Positions 43,531 to 52,698 of a DNA stretch of 64,000 nt are shown piece after piece. Each line of letters starts with the position of its first letter. Position 1 is the stretch's first letter. The notes under the pieces are model-generated. The model ran no database searches, was not told the origin of the DNA, and saw only the letters and a list, made by a program, of their open reading frames with translations. Location of the stretch: contig NZ_CP035310.1 of the NCBI RefSeq assembly GCF_004114695.1, positions 682,001-746,000 of the forward strand, in the 5' to 3' direction. The translations under genes and the position numbers were made by a program. This stretch comes from Erythrobacter sp. HKB08 (GTDB taxonomy: Bacteria; Pseudomonadota; Alphaproteobacteria; Sphingomonadales; Sphingomonadaceae).

Positions 43531-44159
43531 TGGCCGACCGGCGCATCTGGGATATCAGCCAAGTCCTGCGCCCGGGCCTGCCGGTGTGGCCGGGCGATAC
43601 CGAGTTCGCCTTCGAACGCAGCTGGCGGATGGAAGATGGCTCGCCGGTCAATGTCGGGCGGATGACGATGAGCACCCATTCGGGCACGCATGGCGATGCG
43701 CCGCTGCATTATTCGCAAGGCGCGGCGGATGCGGCTTCCATGTCGCTCGATCCCTATCTCGGCGAATGCCTGGTGGTCGATGCGCGCGGCGCTTCGGGGG
43801 CGATTCAAGTCGCCGACCTGCCGGAGATCGACGGCGTGGCGCGCGTGCTCTTCCGCACCTTCGAGGCGTTTCCGCACGAGCAATGGGATAGCGAATTCAC
43901 CGCGATCGCGCCCGAGACGATCGCATGGCTGGCGCAGCGCGGCGTCGTACTTGTCGGGACCGACGCGCCATCGGTCGATCCGCAGGAATCGAAGACGATG
44001 GATGCGCACAAGGCGGTGCTCCAACACGACATGCGCATCCTCGAAGGGCTGGTGCTCGATGACGTGCCGGCGGGACGATACGAGCTGATCGCCCTGCCGC
44101 TAAAGATCGCGGGAGGCGATGCCGGTCTGTGCCGCGCAATCCTGAGGGAGCTGGCATGA
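43530..44159 (+). CDS. kynB: Kynurenine formamidase (arylformamidase)
   Basis: A 209-residue metal-dependent hydrolase releasing formate from N-formylkynurenine. The zinc-binding HSGTHGDAPLHY motif identifies the cyclase-like KynB family. The catalytic His/Glu segment appears as DAHKAVLQHDMRILEGL. The ATG at 43530 overlaps the kynA stop by one base. The stop overlaps kynU in ATGA. Confidence 0.95.
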   Translation: MADRRIWDISQVLRPGLPVWPGDTEFAFERSWRMEDGSPVNVGRMTMSTHSGTHGDAPLHYSQGAADAASMSLDPYLGECLVVDARGASGAIQVADLPEIDGVARVLFRTFEAFPHEQWDSEFTAIAPETIAWLAQRGVVLVGTDAPSVDPQESKTMDAHKAVLQHDMRILEGLVLDDVPAGRYELIALPLKIAGGDAGLCRAILRELA

Positions 44160-45379
44160 GCCTGATCGAACAAGCGCGCGAGTTCGACGCGGCCGACCCG
44201 CTGCGCGATTATCGCAGCCGCTTCGACCTCCCCGAAGGCGTGATCTATCTCGACGGCAATTCGCTCGGCGCGCTGCCGAAGGCGACGCGCGAGCGAATCG
44301 GCCATGTGGTCGATTCCGAATGGGGCCGCGATCTCATCCGCAGCTGGAACCCGACCGAGGCGGGCGGCGACTGGATCGCCATGCCGCAGCGCATCGGCGC
44401 GAAGATCGCCCCGCTGATCGGCGCGCGCGAACACGAGGTGATCGCCTGCGACAGCGTGTCGGTGAACCTCGCCAAGCTGATCGGCGCAGCACTCCACATG
44501 CGCCCCGATCGCAAGGTCGTGCTGTCCGAACCGGGCAACTTCCCGACCGACCTCTACATGGTGCAGGGCAGCCCTGCCGAGCAGCGCCTGGCCGGGCGCG
44601 ACGCGATCCTCGATGCGCTGGACGAGGATGTAGCGCTGCTCATGCTGACCCACGTCCACTACAAGACCGGCGAGATGTTCGACATGGCCGCGCTCACCCG
44701 CGCGGCGCAGGAAGTCGGCGCGCTGGTGCTGTGGGACCTGTCGCACTCGGGCGGAGCGGTGCCGGTCGATCTCGACGGATGCGGCGCGGATTTCGCAGTC
44801 GGCTGCGGCTACAAATATCTGAACGGCGGCCCCGGCGCGCCCGCCTATGCCTATGTCGCCGAGCGCCATCACGATGCGCTGGTCAATCCGGTGAGCGGCT
44901 GGATGGGGCATGCCGCCCCGTTCGAGTTCTCCGACGAATATCGCCCTGCACCCGGCGTCACCCGCTTGCTCGCAGGGACGCCGCCGATCCTCTCGATGGC
45001 CGCGCTCGAAAGCGGGGTCGAGCTGGTCGCGGAGATCGGGATGGAGCGCCTTGTCGGAAAGTCGCGTCACATGAGCGAGTTTTTCCGCGCCGCCATGGCC
45101 GAGCATTGCCCGGACCTCGCCTGCGTCAGTCCGCAAGATCCGGCCCGGCGGGGTAGCCAGCTCTCCTTCCGACACCCGGAAGCCTACGCCCTGTGCCAGG
45201 CGCTGATCGCGCGCGGCATCATCGGCGACTTCCGCGCGCCCGACATCCTGCGCTTCGGCTTCGCGCCGGCCTATGTCGGTTTCGAGGACGCGGCCAAGGC
45301 CGTCCTCGCGCTCGCGGAAATCCTCGATAGCGGGGAATGGGATTGCGAGGAGTTCAAGCGCCGCGCCGCGGTAACCTGA
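44156..45379 (+). CDS. kynU: Kynureninase
   Basis: A 407-residue PLP enzyme cleaving kynurenine to anthranilate and alanine. The early GNSLGALPKATRERI and the Schiff-base lysine in GCGYKYLNGGPGAPA are typical. The ATG at 44156 overlaps kynB by 4 nt. The cluster ends here; no anthranilate-degrading or quinolone genes follow, so the product probably feeds other pathways encoded elsewhere. Confidence 0.96.
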   Translation: MSLIEQAREFDAADPLRDYRSRFDLPEGVIYLDGNSLGALPKATRERIGHVVDSEWGRDLIRSWNPTEAGGDWIAMPQRIGAKIAPLIGAREHEVIACDSVSVNLAKLIGAALHMRPDRKVVLSEPGNFPTDLYMVQGSPAEQRLAGRDAILDALDEDVALLMLTHVHYKTGEMFDMAALTRAAQEVGALVLWDLSHSGGAVPVDLDGCGADFAVGCGYKYLNGGPGAPAYAYVAERHHDALVNPVSGWMGHAAPFEFSDEYRPAPGVTRLLAGTPPILSMAALESGVELVAEIGMERLVGKSRHMSEFFRAAMAEHCPDLACVSPQDPARRGSQLSFRHPEAYALCQALIARGIIGDFRAPDILRFGFAPAYVGFEDAAKAVLALAEILDSGEWDCEEFKRRAAVT

Positions 45380-45386
45380 GCGCGCG

Positions 45387-45995
45387 CTACTCTTCCAGTT
45401 CGATGTCCCAGTAGAGCCAGTCGCGCCACGTTTCGTGGAGGTAGTTCGGCGGGAAGCTCTTGCCGGTCTGCTGCAACTGCCAGCTCGTCGGGCGGATCGG
45501 ATCGACCATCAGCTGCATATGCGCCTGCCTCGGCGTGCGGCCGCCCTTCTTCATGTTGCAGGGCGCGCAGGCGGTGGCGATGTTTTCCCAGCTCGTCTTC
45601 CCGCCCAGCCGGCGCGGCACCACGTGGTCGAAGGTCAGGTGGTCTTTCGAGCCGCAATACTGGCAGGTGAAGCGATCGCGCAGGAACAGGTTGAAGCGCG
45701 TGAAGGCGGGCCATTCGCTCTGCTTCACATAGTCGCGCAGGGCGATGACGCTGGGGATCTGCATGTCGAGCGAGGGCGAGTGGACGCGCCGCTCGTAACT
45801 CTCGACGATGGTCACCCGGTCGAGGAACACCGCCTTGATCGCGGTCTGCCACGGCCACAGGCTCAGCGGATAATAGGATAGCGGCGTGTAGTCCGCGTTG
45901 AGCACGAGCGCCGGGCAAGCCGACAGATTCCTCGTCGGATCATCCTCGGCGCGTCTCAGCTGCGCCGCTCGCTCCATCAGTTCGGCCTTGAACAC
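45387..45995 (-). CDS. HNH endonuclease
   Basis: A 202-residue nuclease-fold protein. The zinc/HNH region reads CQYCGSKDHLTFDHVVPRRLGG then ENIATACAPCNMKKG, giving two CxxC pairs and the catalytic His. The group is widespread and chromosomal in alphaproteobacteria, so it is probably not a restriction enzyme or mobile-element product. The GTG start at 45995 has a GGGGAGGA Shine-Dalgarno at good distance; an upstream in-frame start exists but is less supported. It is divergent from gluQ. Confidence 0.88.
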   Translation of the reverse strand: MFKAELMERAAQLRRAEDDPTRNLSACPALVLNADYTPLSYYPLSLWPWQTAIKAVFLDRVTIVESYERRVHSPSLDMQIPSVIALRDYVKQSEWPAFTRFNLFLRDRFTCQYCGSKDHLTFDHVVPRRLGGKTSWENIATACAPCNMKKGGRTPRQAHMQLMVDPIRPTSWQLQQTGKSFPPNYLHETWRDWLYWDIELEE

Positions 45996-46131
45996 TGCCC
46001 GCGTTCCTCCCCGATTGATTGCAAGGGAACACTTGCCCAAAAAAACGTCAAGCCTGTTACAGGTGCGCAATCCACAGCGAATTTATGTAGCGTTTCCCGC
46101 GAGTCGCACGATGAGGAGTGTCAAGCGCCAG

Positions 46132-46962
46132 ATGACCGTGACCCGCTTCGCCCCGAGCCCGAACGGTCCGCTGCATCTCGGCCATGCCTATGCCGCGATC
46201 ATTGCGCATGATCTCGCGAAGGAGCGGGGCGGGCGGTTCCTCCTGCGGGTGGAAGATATCGACGGCCCGCGCTCGCGCCCCGAATTCGCCGAGGCATTCC
46301 GCGAAGACCTCGCCTGGCTCGGGCTCGAATGGGAGGAAGTGCCCGCGCAATCGACCCGGCTGGCAAGCTACGAGGAAGCGGCGCAGCGCCTGCTCGCCGA
46401 GGGCTATCTCTACCCCTGCACCTGCACCCGTGCCGAGATCGAGGCGATGCGGCCGCGGCTCGGCAAGGAGGGGCATATCTATCCCGGCACCTGCAAGGGG
46501 CGCTTGCTCGACCCGGAAAAGCCGGCCGCCCTGCGGCTCGATATCGACCGGGCCCTGAACGATGTCGGCGAGCTGAGCTGGCATGACGAGCTGGCGGGCG
46601 AGCAACGTGCCGATCCGCGCGAGTTCGGCGACGTCGTGCTGGTGCGCAAGGATGCTCCCGCGAGTTATCACCTCGCCGCGACGCTCGACGATGCCGCCGA
46701 TGGCATCACATTGGTGACGCGCGGCATGGACCTGTTCCCCGCAACGCACATCCACCGCCTGTTGCAGGCGCTGCTCGGCCTGCCGGTTCCGACGTGGCAC
46801 CACCACAAGCTGCTGTTCGACGAAAGCGGCCGCAAGCTCGCCAAGCGGCGCGGTTCGAAAGGACTGTCGGATTTGCGCGCCGAGGGAATAGATGGGAAAG
46901 CGCTTGCAACCGATTTGCGCGCCGGGCGTTTCCCGGCTGGAATTTCCCTCGATCCTTCCTAG
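46132..46962 (+). CDS. gluQ: Glutamyl-Q tRNA(Asp) synthetase
   Basis: A 276-residue truncated GluRS-like enzyme that adds glutamate to queuosine in tRNA-Asp. The HIGH-type motif is PLHLGHAYA, the KMSKS-like motif is RKLAKRRGS, and a zinc-site CTCTRAEIE plus YPGTC is present, all features of GluQ rather than full-length GltX. No anticodon-binding domain follows. The start could be 46111 or 46132; I prefer 46132. Its presence agrees with queC in the same window. Confidence 0.92.
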   Translation: MTVTRFAPSPNGPLHLGHAYAAIIAHDLAKERGGRFLLRVEDIDGPRSRPEFAEAFREDLAWLGLEWEEVPAQSTRLASYEEAAQRLLAEGYLYPCTCTRAEIEAMRPRLGKEGHIYPGTCKGRLLDPEKPAALRLDIDRALNDVGELSWHDELAGEQRADPREFGDVVLVRKDAPASYHLAATLDDAADGITLVTRGMDLFPATHIHRLLQALLGLPVPTWHHHKLLFDESGRKLAKRRGSKGLSDLRAEGIDGKALATDLRAGRFPAGISLDPS

Positions 46963-46971
46963 GTAGGTTGC

Positions 46972-47202
46972 ATGACACAATTTCTCATCATCGTCCTCAT
47001 CGTGCTGTGCGGACTTGTCGTCTTTTCGCTCATCAAGGGCATCGTCGCCTTCCTCAAGACGACCAAGATCGACCTCGAGAACAACACGGGCGAAACCGCG
47101 ACCGACATGCAGCTGGCGCAGAACAAGGCGATGTTCGCGCGCATCAAGTACCAGGCGCTCGCCATCCTCGTGGTTGCCGTGATATTGATGCTGAACCAGT
47201 AA
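46972..47202 (+). CDS. HIG1-domain small membrane protein
   Basis: A 76-residue protein with two transmembrane helices (residues 3-27 and about 58-75) linked by a polar loop. The second-half AQNKAMFARIKYQALAIL matches the HIG1 (hypoxia-induced) domain family, in bacteria linked to cytochrome oxidase assembly or stability (family knowledge). It lies 9 bp after gluQ and 24 bp before the adenosyltransferase gene. Confidence 0.85.
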   Translation: MTQFLIIVLIVLCGLVVFSLIKGIVAFLKTTKIDLENNTGETATDMQLAQNKAMFARIKYQALAILVVAVILMLNQ

Positions 47203-47226
47203 CGCTTTCCTCGGGGAGGAGGGGCA

Positions 47227-47796
47227 ATGGTCAAGCTCAACAAGATCTACACCAAGACCGGCGACGACGGTTCGACCGGCCTTGTCGACGGCTCGCGCAC
47301 ACCCAAGCACGGGCCGCGCATCGACGCGATCGGCGCGGTCGACGAAGCCAACAGCGCGATCGGCTGGGTCGGCGCACTGCTCGCGGCGAGCGACTTCGCG
47401 ACCGAGCTGTTCCGCATCCAGAACGACCTGTTCGACCTCGGAGCCGACCTTGCGACGCCGGGCGAGGATTTCGAACCGAGCGAGACGGTGCTTCGCATCG
47501 TTGCTCCGCAGGTGGAGTGGGTCGAAGCGCGGATCGACGCGCTGACCGAGCATCTCGAGCCGCTCGACAGCTTCGTCCTGCCGGGCGGGACCGATTCAGC
47601 CGCCCGCGCACATGTCGCCCGCGCCTCGATCCGCCGGGCCGAGCGCGCCATGTCGGCCCTCGCGGCCCTGGAGCCGGTCAATCCGCAGGCACTCGCCTAT
47701 ATCAACCGCCTGTCGGACTATTTCTTCGTCCTCGCCCGCTCGCTCAACGACCATGGCGAGCGCGACGTGAAGTGGGTGCCGGGCGCAAACCGCTAG
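47227..47796 (+). CDS. Cob(I)alamin adenosyltransferase, PduO-type
   Basis: A 189-residue trimeric enzyme that transfers adenosyl from ATP to cob(I)alamin, making coenzyme B12. The ATP-binding N-terminus YTKTGDDGSTGL and the C-terminal RRAERAMSAL and LNRLSDYFFVLAR motifs identify the PduO/MMAB type. No cobalamin riboswitch is visible in the short upstream gap. The role would be to supply adenosylcobalamin to B12-dependent mutases elsewhere. It is probably co-transcribed with the HIG1 gene. Confidence 0.93.
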   Translation: MVKLNKIYTKTGDDGSTGLVDGSRTPKHGPRIDAIGAVDEANSAIGWVGALLAASDFATELFRIQNDLFDLGADLATPGEDFEPSETVLRIVAPQVEWVEARIDALTEHLEPLDSFVLPGGTDSAARAHVARASIRRAERAMSALAALEPVNPQALAYINRLSDYFFVLARSLNDHGERDVKWVPGANR

Positions 47797-47858
47797 CCAG
47801 CACCGCCAAGGCCCGCTAACAGGCCGCCTTTGCTGCACTTGCGAAGGAAATTGCGGAC

Positions 47859-48728
47859 ATGAAGAAAGTCGCCGTCATCGGTGCGGGCCAGATGGGTTCG
47901 GGCATCGCGCAGACCGTCGCGCAATTCGGCCACGAGGTCATGCTGTCAGACGTCAGCCTCGAACTCGCGCAGGCCGCTGTCGGCCGGATCGATGCGGGGC
48001 TCGCAAAGCTCGTCGAACGCGGCAAGGTCGATGGCGCGGAAGCCAAGGCGACCATGAGTCGGATCACCCCGGTCGGCGACTACGCACCCATGTCGGAAGC
48101 GGACCTGATCATCGAGGCCGCGACCGAGAAGGAAGAGATCAAGAAGGCGATCTTCGAAGCGGCGGGCAAGGTGCTTGCGAGCGACGCGATCATGGCCTCG
48201 AACACCAGCTCGATCCCGATCACCCGCATGGCGAATTATTCGCCCGACCCGGCTCGCTTCATCGGCCTGCACTTCTTCAACCCGGTCCCGGTGATGAAGC
48301 TGATCGAGGTCATCCCCGGCCTTGCGACCGCAAAGGCGACGACCGATGACATCGTCGAATTTGCCGAAAGCCTCGGCAAGGAAGTGGTCCTGTCGCAGGA
48401 CGAGCCGGGCTTCGTCGTCAACCGCATCCTGCTGCCGATGATCAACGAGGCGATCTTCGTCCTCGGCCAGTCGACGGCGAGCATCGAGGATATCGACAAG
48501 GGCTGCCGCCTCGGCCTCAACCACCCGATGGGCCCGCTGCAGCTGGCCGATTTCGTCGGGCTGGATACCTGCCTCGACATCATCATGGTGCTCTACAAGA
48601 CGACCCGCGATGCGAAATATCGTCCCGCGCCGCTGCTGGTGAAATATGTCGAAGCCGGCTGGCTCGGTCGCAAGACGGGCAAGGGTTTCTACGATTATTC
48701 GGGCGAAATGCCGGTTCCGACGCGCTGA
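47859..48728 (+). CDS. 3-hydroxybutyryl-CoA dehydrogenase
   Basis: A 289-residue NAD(P)-dependent dehydrogenase acting on short-chain 3-hydroxyacyl-CoA. The Rossmann motif [19 protein letters not shown] starts at residue 5. The catalytic His is in [16 protein letters not shown], and the C-terminal domain ends in the family [11 protein letters not shown]. It fits the monofunctional Hbd/PaaH type. No thiolase or crotonase is next to it, so its precise pathway (PHB, butyrate or phenylacetate) cannot be set. Confidence 0.93.
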   Translation: MKKVAVIGAGQMGSGIAQTVAQFGHEVMLSDVSLELAQAAVGRIDAGLAKLVERGKVDGAEAKATMSRITPVGDYAPMSEADLIIEAATEKEEIKKAIFEAAGKVLASDAIMASNTSSIPITRMANYSPDPARFIGLHFFNPVPVMKLIEVIPGLATAKATTDDIVEFAESLGKEVVLSQDEPGFVVNRILLPMINEAIFVLGQSTASIEDIDKGCRLGLNHPMGPLQLADFVGLDTCLDIIMVLYKTTRDAKYRPAPLLVKYVEAGWLGRKTGKGFYDYSGEMPVPTR

Positions 48729-48781
48729 TTGTCGGAACCGCCGCGCCGTGCGGTCCGTTGGTTGTGCAAAGGAGATTTTGC

Positions 48782-49126
48782 ATGACCGACACCAAGGTAG
48801 AGAGCCAGGAAGCCCGCCAGGCGAACCTCGCGCCCGAAACGCACAACGACGAGCAGGACGATCATCGCAACCAGGCGCAGGAAGTCGCCGAGCAGGCGAT
48901 GGCGACCACCGCCGCGACGCGCAGTCCGACCGAGAGCGAGAAGAGCGACAACAGCTCCGGGCTGATGAACGATTCGACGCAGGACACGATCGATCACATG
49001 CGCGACATGGAAAGCTCGGGCCGGATCGACATGGACGCCTTCAAGGGCGAGCCGAACCACGACGACAATGTCGACAAATATGGCGAGAGCAACAAGCTCG
49101 ACGGCCTGCGCGGGGACGGTTCCTAG
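48782..49126 (+). CDS. Hypothetical acidic, low-complexity protein
   Basis: A 114-residue protein rich in Asp, Glu, Asn, Gln, Ser and Thr, with no membrane segment, signal or recognised domain. It looks intrinsically disordered. An AAAGGAG Shine-Dalgarno lies 8 bp before the ATG, which supports real expression. The last bases overlap the convergent DUF202 gene. I do not recognise the family. Confidence 0.7.
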   Translation: MTDTKVESQEARQANLAPETHNDEQDDHRNQAQEVAEQAMATTAATRSPTESEKSDNSSGLMNDSTQDTIDHMRDMESSGRIDMDAFKGEPNHDDNVDKYGESNKLDGLRGDGS

Positions 49127-49548
49127 AGCGGCTTGCCGCCGAGGCCGCCGTCCCGCAGCAGCCACAGCGCGACGACCAGCAGGACGGCCCCGGAACTCAC
49201 CGTGTAGCTCAGCCAGCGCATATGCAGCGCGCGCGGTGCATCGACCGCGTGCGTTTGCAGGCGCGACAGTGATGCGCAGGCGTTCCGCTGTGCCGACCAC
49301 GACACGACGCCGCCGATGATGATGAAGATGGTGGCGATCCCCTGCGCGAGCCATGGGGGTTCGAATTCGCCGAAGACGGCCCTGAAACCGAGCCCGATAC
49401 CGATGGCTGCGAAGGCCGTTCTCAGCCAGCCGGCGTAAGTCCGTTCGGTTGCCTGTACGGTGCGATCTTCGGCCCAATCGGTGCGGTTTTCCGCCCAGTC
49501 GGTGCGCTTTTCCGCAAGGTCAGTCGAGTTGTCCTTCTTCTCCGCCAT
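49123..49548 (-). CDS. DUF202/YidH-like membrane protein with RTDWAE repeats
   Basis: A 141-residue membrane protein. The N-terminal hydrophilic part carries short repeats (KRTDWAENRTDWAEDRTVQA, residues about 14-33). Then come three hydrophobic segments, with YAGWLRTAFAAIGIGLG matching the DUF202 family start. Function is unknown. The start at 49548 lies inside the preceding gene's coding region (29-nt overlap), and the two are probably translated together. Confidence 0.75.
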   Translation of the reverse strand: MAEKKDNSTDLAEKRTDWAENRTDWAEDRTVQATERTYAGWLRTAFAAIGIGLGFRAVFGEFEPPWLAQGIATIFIIIGGVVSWSAQRNACASLSRLQTHAVDAPRALHMRWLSYTVSSGAVLLVVALWLLRDGGLGGKPL

Positions 49549-49909
49549 CGACGGTAGTAACGGATTCCTCGACACCGGGTTCCGTCGAGACCAGCGGCTC
49601 GATATCCCGCGGCGTCGGGTCGAAACCGACCGGATCGATGCCCGACGGGTCGATACCCGCAGCATCGTCGACCAGGTCGTCGTCCGAGGCACGGTATTCC
49701 TCGCGCTCCGAACGCTCGGGGCGCTGCGATCGTGAGGAGCGGCGCTCGTTGACCCGTTCGATCGTCTCGCGATGTTTTTGCATGTCCGCCATGAGCTCGC
49801 GCGATGTGTCGCGCTGTTCTTCCGACGGCACGAGAACGGCCGCGCCTACCAGCACGACACCCATGATACCCAGCGCGACGACGCGCATGTCGATACGGCC
49901 CGATGACAT
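49520..49909 (-). CDS. Hypothetical single-pass membrane protein
   Basis: A 129-residue protein with one N-terminal hydrophobic helix (about residues 9-27) and a long charged tail rich in Arg/Glu then Asp/Gly/Pro/Val (GIDPSGIDPVGFDPTPRD). The tail looks disordered. It overlaps the DUF202 gene start by 29 nt. I do not recognise the family, but codon position GC appears normal for the window. Confidence 0.6.
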   Translation of the reverse strand: MSSGRIDMRVVALGIMGVVLVGAAVLVPSEEQRDTSRELMADMQKHRETIERVNERRSSRSQRPERSEREEYRASDDDLVDDAAGIDPSGIDPVGFDPTPRDIEPLVSTEPGVEESVTTVDGGEEGQLD

Positions 49910-49935
49910 AACCCGTTCGATATAGCGAAACGGGG

Positions 49936-52560
49936 TTAACGTTCGGTAGGGCTGGCCGCCTTCTTCAATTCGTACAGGATTTCAAGCGCATCGCGCGGGG
50001 AGAGCGCGTCGACATCGAGCGCATCGAGCCTGTCGCGCAGCTCGTCGCGGGCTTCCTCCACCGGTTCGCTCGCGGCGGCGAACAGCGGCAGATCGCCGAG
50101 GCCTGCCGCGATGCCGCCGGTTTCCGCACGCCCCTTTTCGAGCCTGTCGAGGACCGATTTTGCCCGCGCGACGACCGGTTTCGGAATGCCGGCAAGCTTG
50201 GCAACCGCGAGGCCGTAGCTGCGGTCCGCCGCGCCCATTGCGAGTTCGTGGAGAAGGACGAGGTCGCCCTTCCATTCGCGCGCGCGAACATGGTGCAGCG
50301 AGAGCGCGTCGCAGCTTTCCGCGAGCCGCGAAAGCTCGTGATAATGGGTCGCGAACAGGCAGCGGCAGCGATTGGTCTCATGCACCGCCTCGACCACCGC
50401 CCATGCGAGCGCGAGGCCATCGTAAGTGGATGTGCCGCGCCCGACCTCGTCGAGAATGACGAAGCTTCGTTCCGTCGCCTGAGCGAGGATTGCCGCGGTT
50501 TCGACCATCTCGACCATGAAGGTCGAGCGCCCGCGCGCGAGATTGTCCGACGCGCCGACGCGGCTGAAGAGCCGGTCGACCAAGCCGATGCGTGCCGTCT
50601 TCGCAGGCACGAACCCGCCCGCCTGCGCGAGCAGCACAATAAGCGCGTTCTGGCGCAGGAAGGTCGATTTGCCGCCCATGTTCGGACCGCCGATCAGCCA
50701 CAGCCGGTCGTCCGGGCCGAGCGAGCAGTCGTTGGCAACGAAGCGCTCTCCCGACCGGGCGAGGGCGGCTTCGACAACCGGATGGCGTCCTTCGCATATG
50801 TCGAGGCAGGCATCGGGCAGGATTTCCGGTTCGCACCAGTCGCCCTCTGCCGCGCGCTCCGCCTGCCCGGCGGCGACGTCGATCCGCGCGAGCGCGGCGG
50901 CGGTCGCGGCGATGGCCTCGCGCGCGGCGACGACTTCGCCGACAAGCTGCGCGAAGTGCTGTTCTTCTAGGGCAAGCGCATGGCCGCCCGCTTCGCTGAT
51001 GCGTCCGGCTTCCTCGTGCAGGCTGAGCGAGTTGAAGCGCACCGCGCCCTTCATCGTCTGGCGATGGGTGAAGCCGCTGTCGGGGGCCATCAGCGCGTCT
51101 GCATGGCGGCTCGGCACCTCGATGAAATAGCCGAGCACGCCGTTGTGCTTGATCTTGAGCGAAGAGATGCCGGTGTCCTCGCGGTAGCGGCTCTCGAGCG
51201 CGGCGATCGCGCGGCGGGCATTGCCCGACACCTGCCGCAACTCGTCGAGCGAGGCGTCGTATCCTTCCGCAATGTAGCCGCCGTTCGATCGCTCGGTCGG
51301 CGGCGCGGGGACCAGTGCGCGCTGCAAATGGTCGACCAGCGCGCCGTGCCCGGCCATTGCGGGAAGCAGCGCCTCGAGCAGGGCGGGGCGGTCGGGCTTG
51401 GCGGCGAGGTGGTCGCGAATGCGCCGCGCTTCTCCCAGCCCGTCGCGGATCTGGCCGAGATCGCGCGGGCTGCCGCGTTCGGCGACCACGCGGCCGAGCG
51501 CACGCCCGATGTCGGGCAGCGAGCGCAGGACTTCGCGCAGGTCGGCGCGCAGCAGCGGGTCGCGGTGGAACCAGCGGACAAGCTTGAGCCGCTCGGCAAT
51601 GGCGTTTTCGTCGCACAGCGGGGCGGACAGGTCCTCGGCCAGCAGCCGGGCCCCTGCGCCGGTCACGCAGCGGTCGATTGCTGCGATCAGGCTGCCCTGC
51701 CGCGTTCCCTGCTGGGAGGCGAGGATTTCGAGGCTGGTACGTGTCGCCTCGTCCATCGCCAGATGCTTCTCGCCAGCCCGCACCACCGGCGGCAAGAGGA
51801 AAGGCAGCGAGCCGCGCCCGGCGTGTTCGAGATAGGCGACAAGCCCGCCTGCCGCCGCCAGCATCGCGCGGTCGAAATCACCGAAGGCGTCGAGCGTCGC
51901 GACGTCGTGCAGTGCCTTCAGCCGCGCTTCGCCTTCCTCGCTCGAAAAGCTGGAGCGCGCGCGTTCGATGGCTGCGTCGGGAAAGGGCTCGAAGCCTTCG
52001 GGCACGACCAGTTCGCTCGCCCCGATCCGTGCGAGTGCCGCACCCGCCGCTTCGGGCTCGAAGCTTTCCAGTTCCATCCGCCCGGTCGAAATGTCGCAGC
52101 TCGCAAGGCCGAGGCGCCCGCGCACCTCGCACAGCGCGGCTAGCACATTCGCCCGGCGCGGTTCGAGCAGCGCTTCCTCGGTCAGCGTGCCTGCAGTGAC
52201 GAAGCGCACGATGTCGCGCTTCACCAGCGCCTTCGACACCGGCGAGCCTTCGCGGCGTGCACGTTCCTTCGCTTCTTCGGGCGTTTCGACCTGTTCCGCG
52301 ATGGCGACACGGCAGCCGGCCTTGATCAGCCGGGCGAGATAGCCTTCCGCCGAATGGACCGGCACGCCGCACATCGGCACCGGTTCCCCGCCGTGCTCGC
52401 CGCGCGTCGTCAGCGCGATATCGAGGATGGCGGCGGCTTCTTTCGCATCGTCGAAGAACAGTTCGAAGAAGTCGCCCATCCGGTAGAACAGCAGGCAGCC
52501 TTCGGCCTCCGCCTTCAGCGCCAGGTACTGTTCCATCATCGGGGTGGGTTTGCCCGCCAT
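49936..52560 (-). CDS. mutS: DNA mismatch repair protein MutS
   Basis: An 874-residue mismatch-recognition ATPase. The mismatch-binding Phe-x-Glu is seen in GDFFELFFDDA (about residues 30-40). The ATPase has Walker A GGPNMGGKSTF and Walker B FVILDEVGRGTSTYDG near the C-terminus. The ATG at 52560 fits the family start. The same frame stays open for 819 more codons upstream, but that part is antisense to maeB and not coding. No mutL is in the window. Confidence 0.97.
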   Translation of the reverse strand: MAGKPTPMMEQYLALKAEAEGCLLFYRMGDFFELFFDDAKEAAAILDIALTTRGEHGGEPVPMCGVPVHSAEGYLARLIKAGCRVAIAEQVETPEEAKERARREGSPVSKALVKRDIVRFVTAGTLTEEALLEPRRANVLAALCEVRGRLGLASCDISTGRMELESFEPEAAGAALARIGASELVVPEGFEPFPDAAIERARSSFSSEEGEARLKALHDVATLDAFGDFDRAMLAAAGGLVAYLEHAGRGSLPFLLPPVVRAGEKHLAMDEATRTSLEILASQQGTRQGSLIAAIDRCVTGAGARLLAEDLSAPLCDENAIAERLKLVRWFHRDPLLRADLREVLRSLPDIGRALGRVVAERGSPRDLGQIRDGLGEARRIRDHLAAKPDRPALLEALLPAMAGHGALVDHLQRALVPAPPTERSNGGYIAEGYDASLDELRQVSGNARRAIAALESRYREDTGISSLKIKHNGVLGYFIEVPSRHADALMAPDSGFTHRQTMKGAVRFNSLSLHEEAGRISEAGGHALALEEQHFAQLVGEVVAAREAIAATAAALARIDVAAGQAERAAEGDWCEPEILPDACLDICEGRHPVVEAALARSGERFVANDCSLGPDDRLWLIGGPNMGGKSTFLRQNALIVLLAQAGGFVPAKTARIGLVDRLFSRVGASDNLARGRSTFMVEMVETAAILAQATERSFVILDEVGRGTSTYDGLALAWAVVEAVHETNRCRCLFATHYHELSRLAESCDALSLHHVRAREWKGDLVLLHELAMGAADRSYGLAVAKLAGIPKPVVARAKSVLDRLEKGRAETGGIAAGLGDLPLFAAASEPVEEARDELRDRLDALDVDALSPRDALEILYELKKAASPTER

Positions 52561-52698
52561 GGGGACGGGTAAAGCGAGGGGCGCGCGATTCGGGAAGGGC
52601 GGGCAATTGCCTTTCCCCTGTCGCCTTTCCCCTATCCCTTGCCGTATTGCTTCGCTAAGCGCGCCAGACGTAACGGAAATACCAAGGGGGATCCAATC

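Noticed and set aside
45387-45995. HNH protein as part of a restriction or mobile element
   Set aside because: No methyltransferase, integrase or repeat is near, and the group is a common chromosomal gene in alphaproteobacteria.
47203-47226. Cobalamin riboswitch upstream of the adenosyltransferase
   Set aside because: The 24-bp gap is far too short for this large RNA element.
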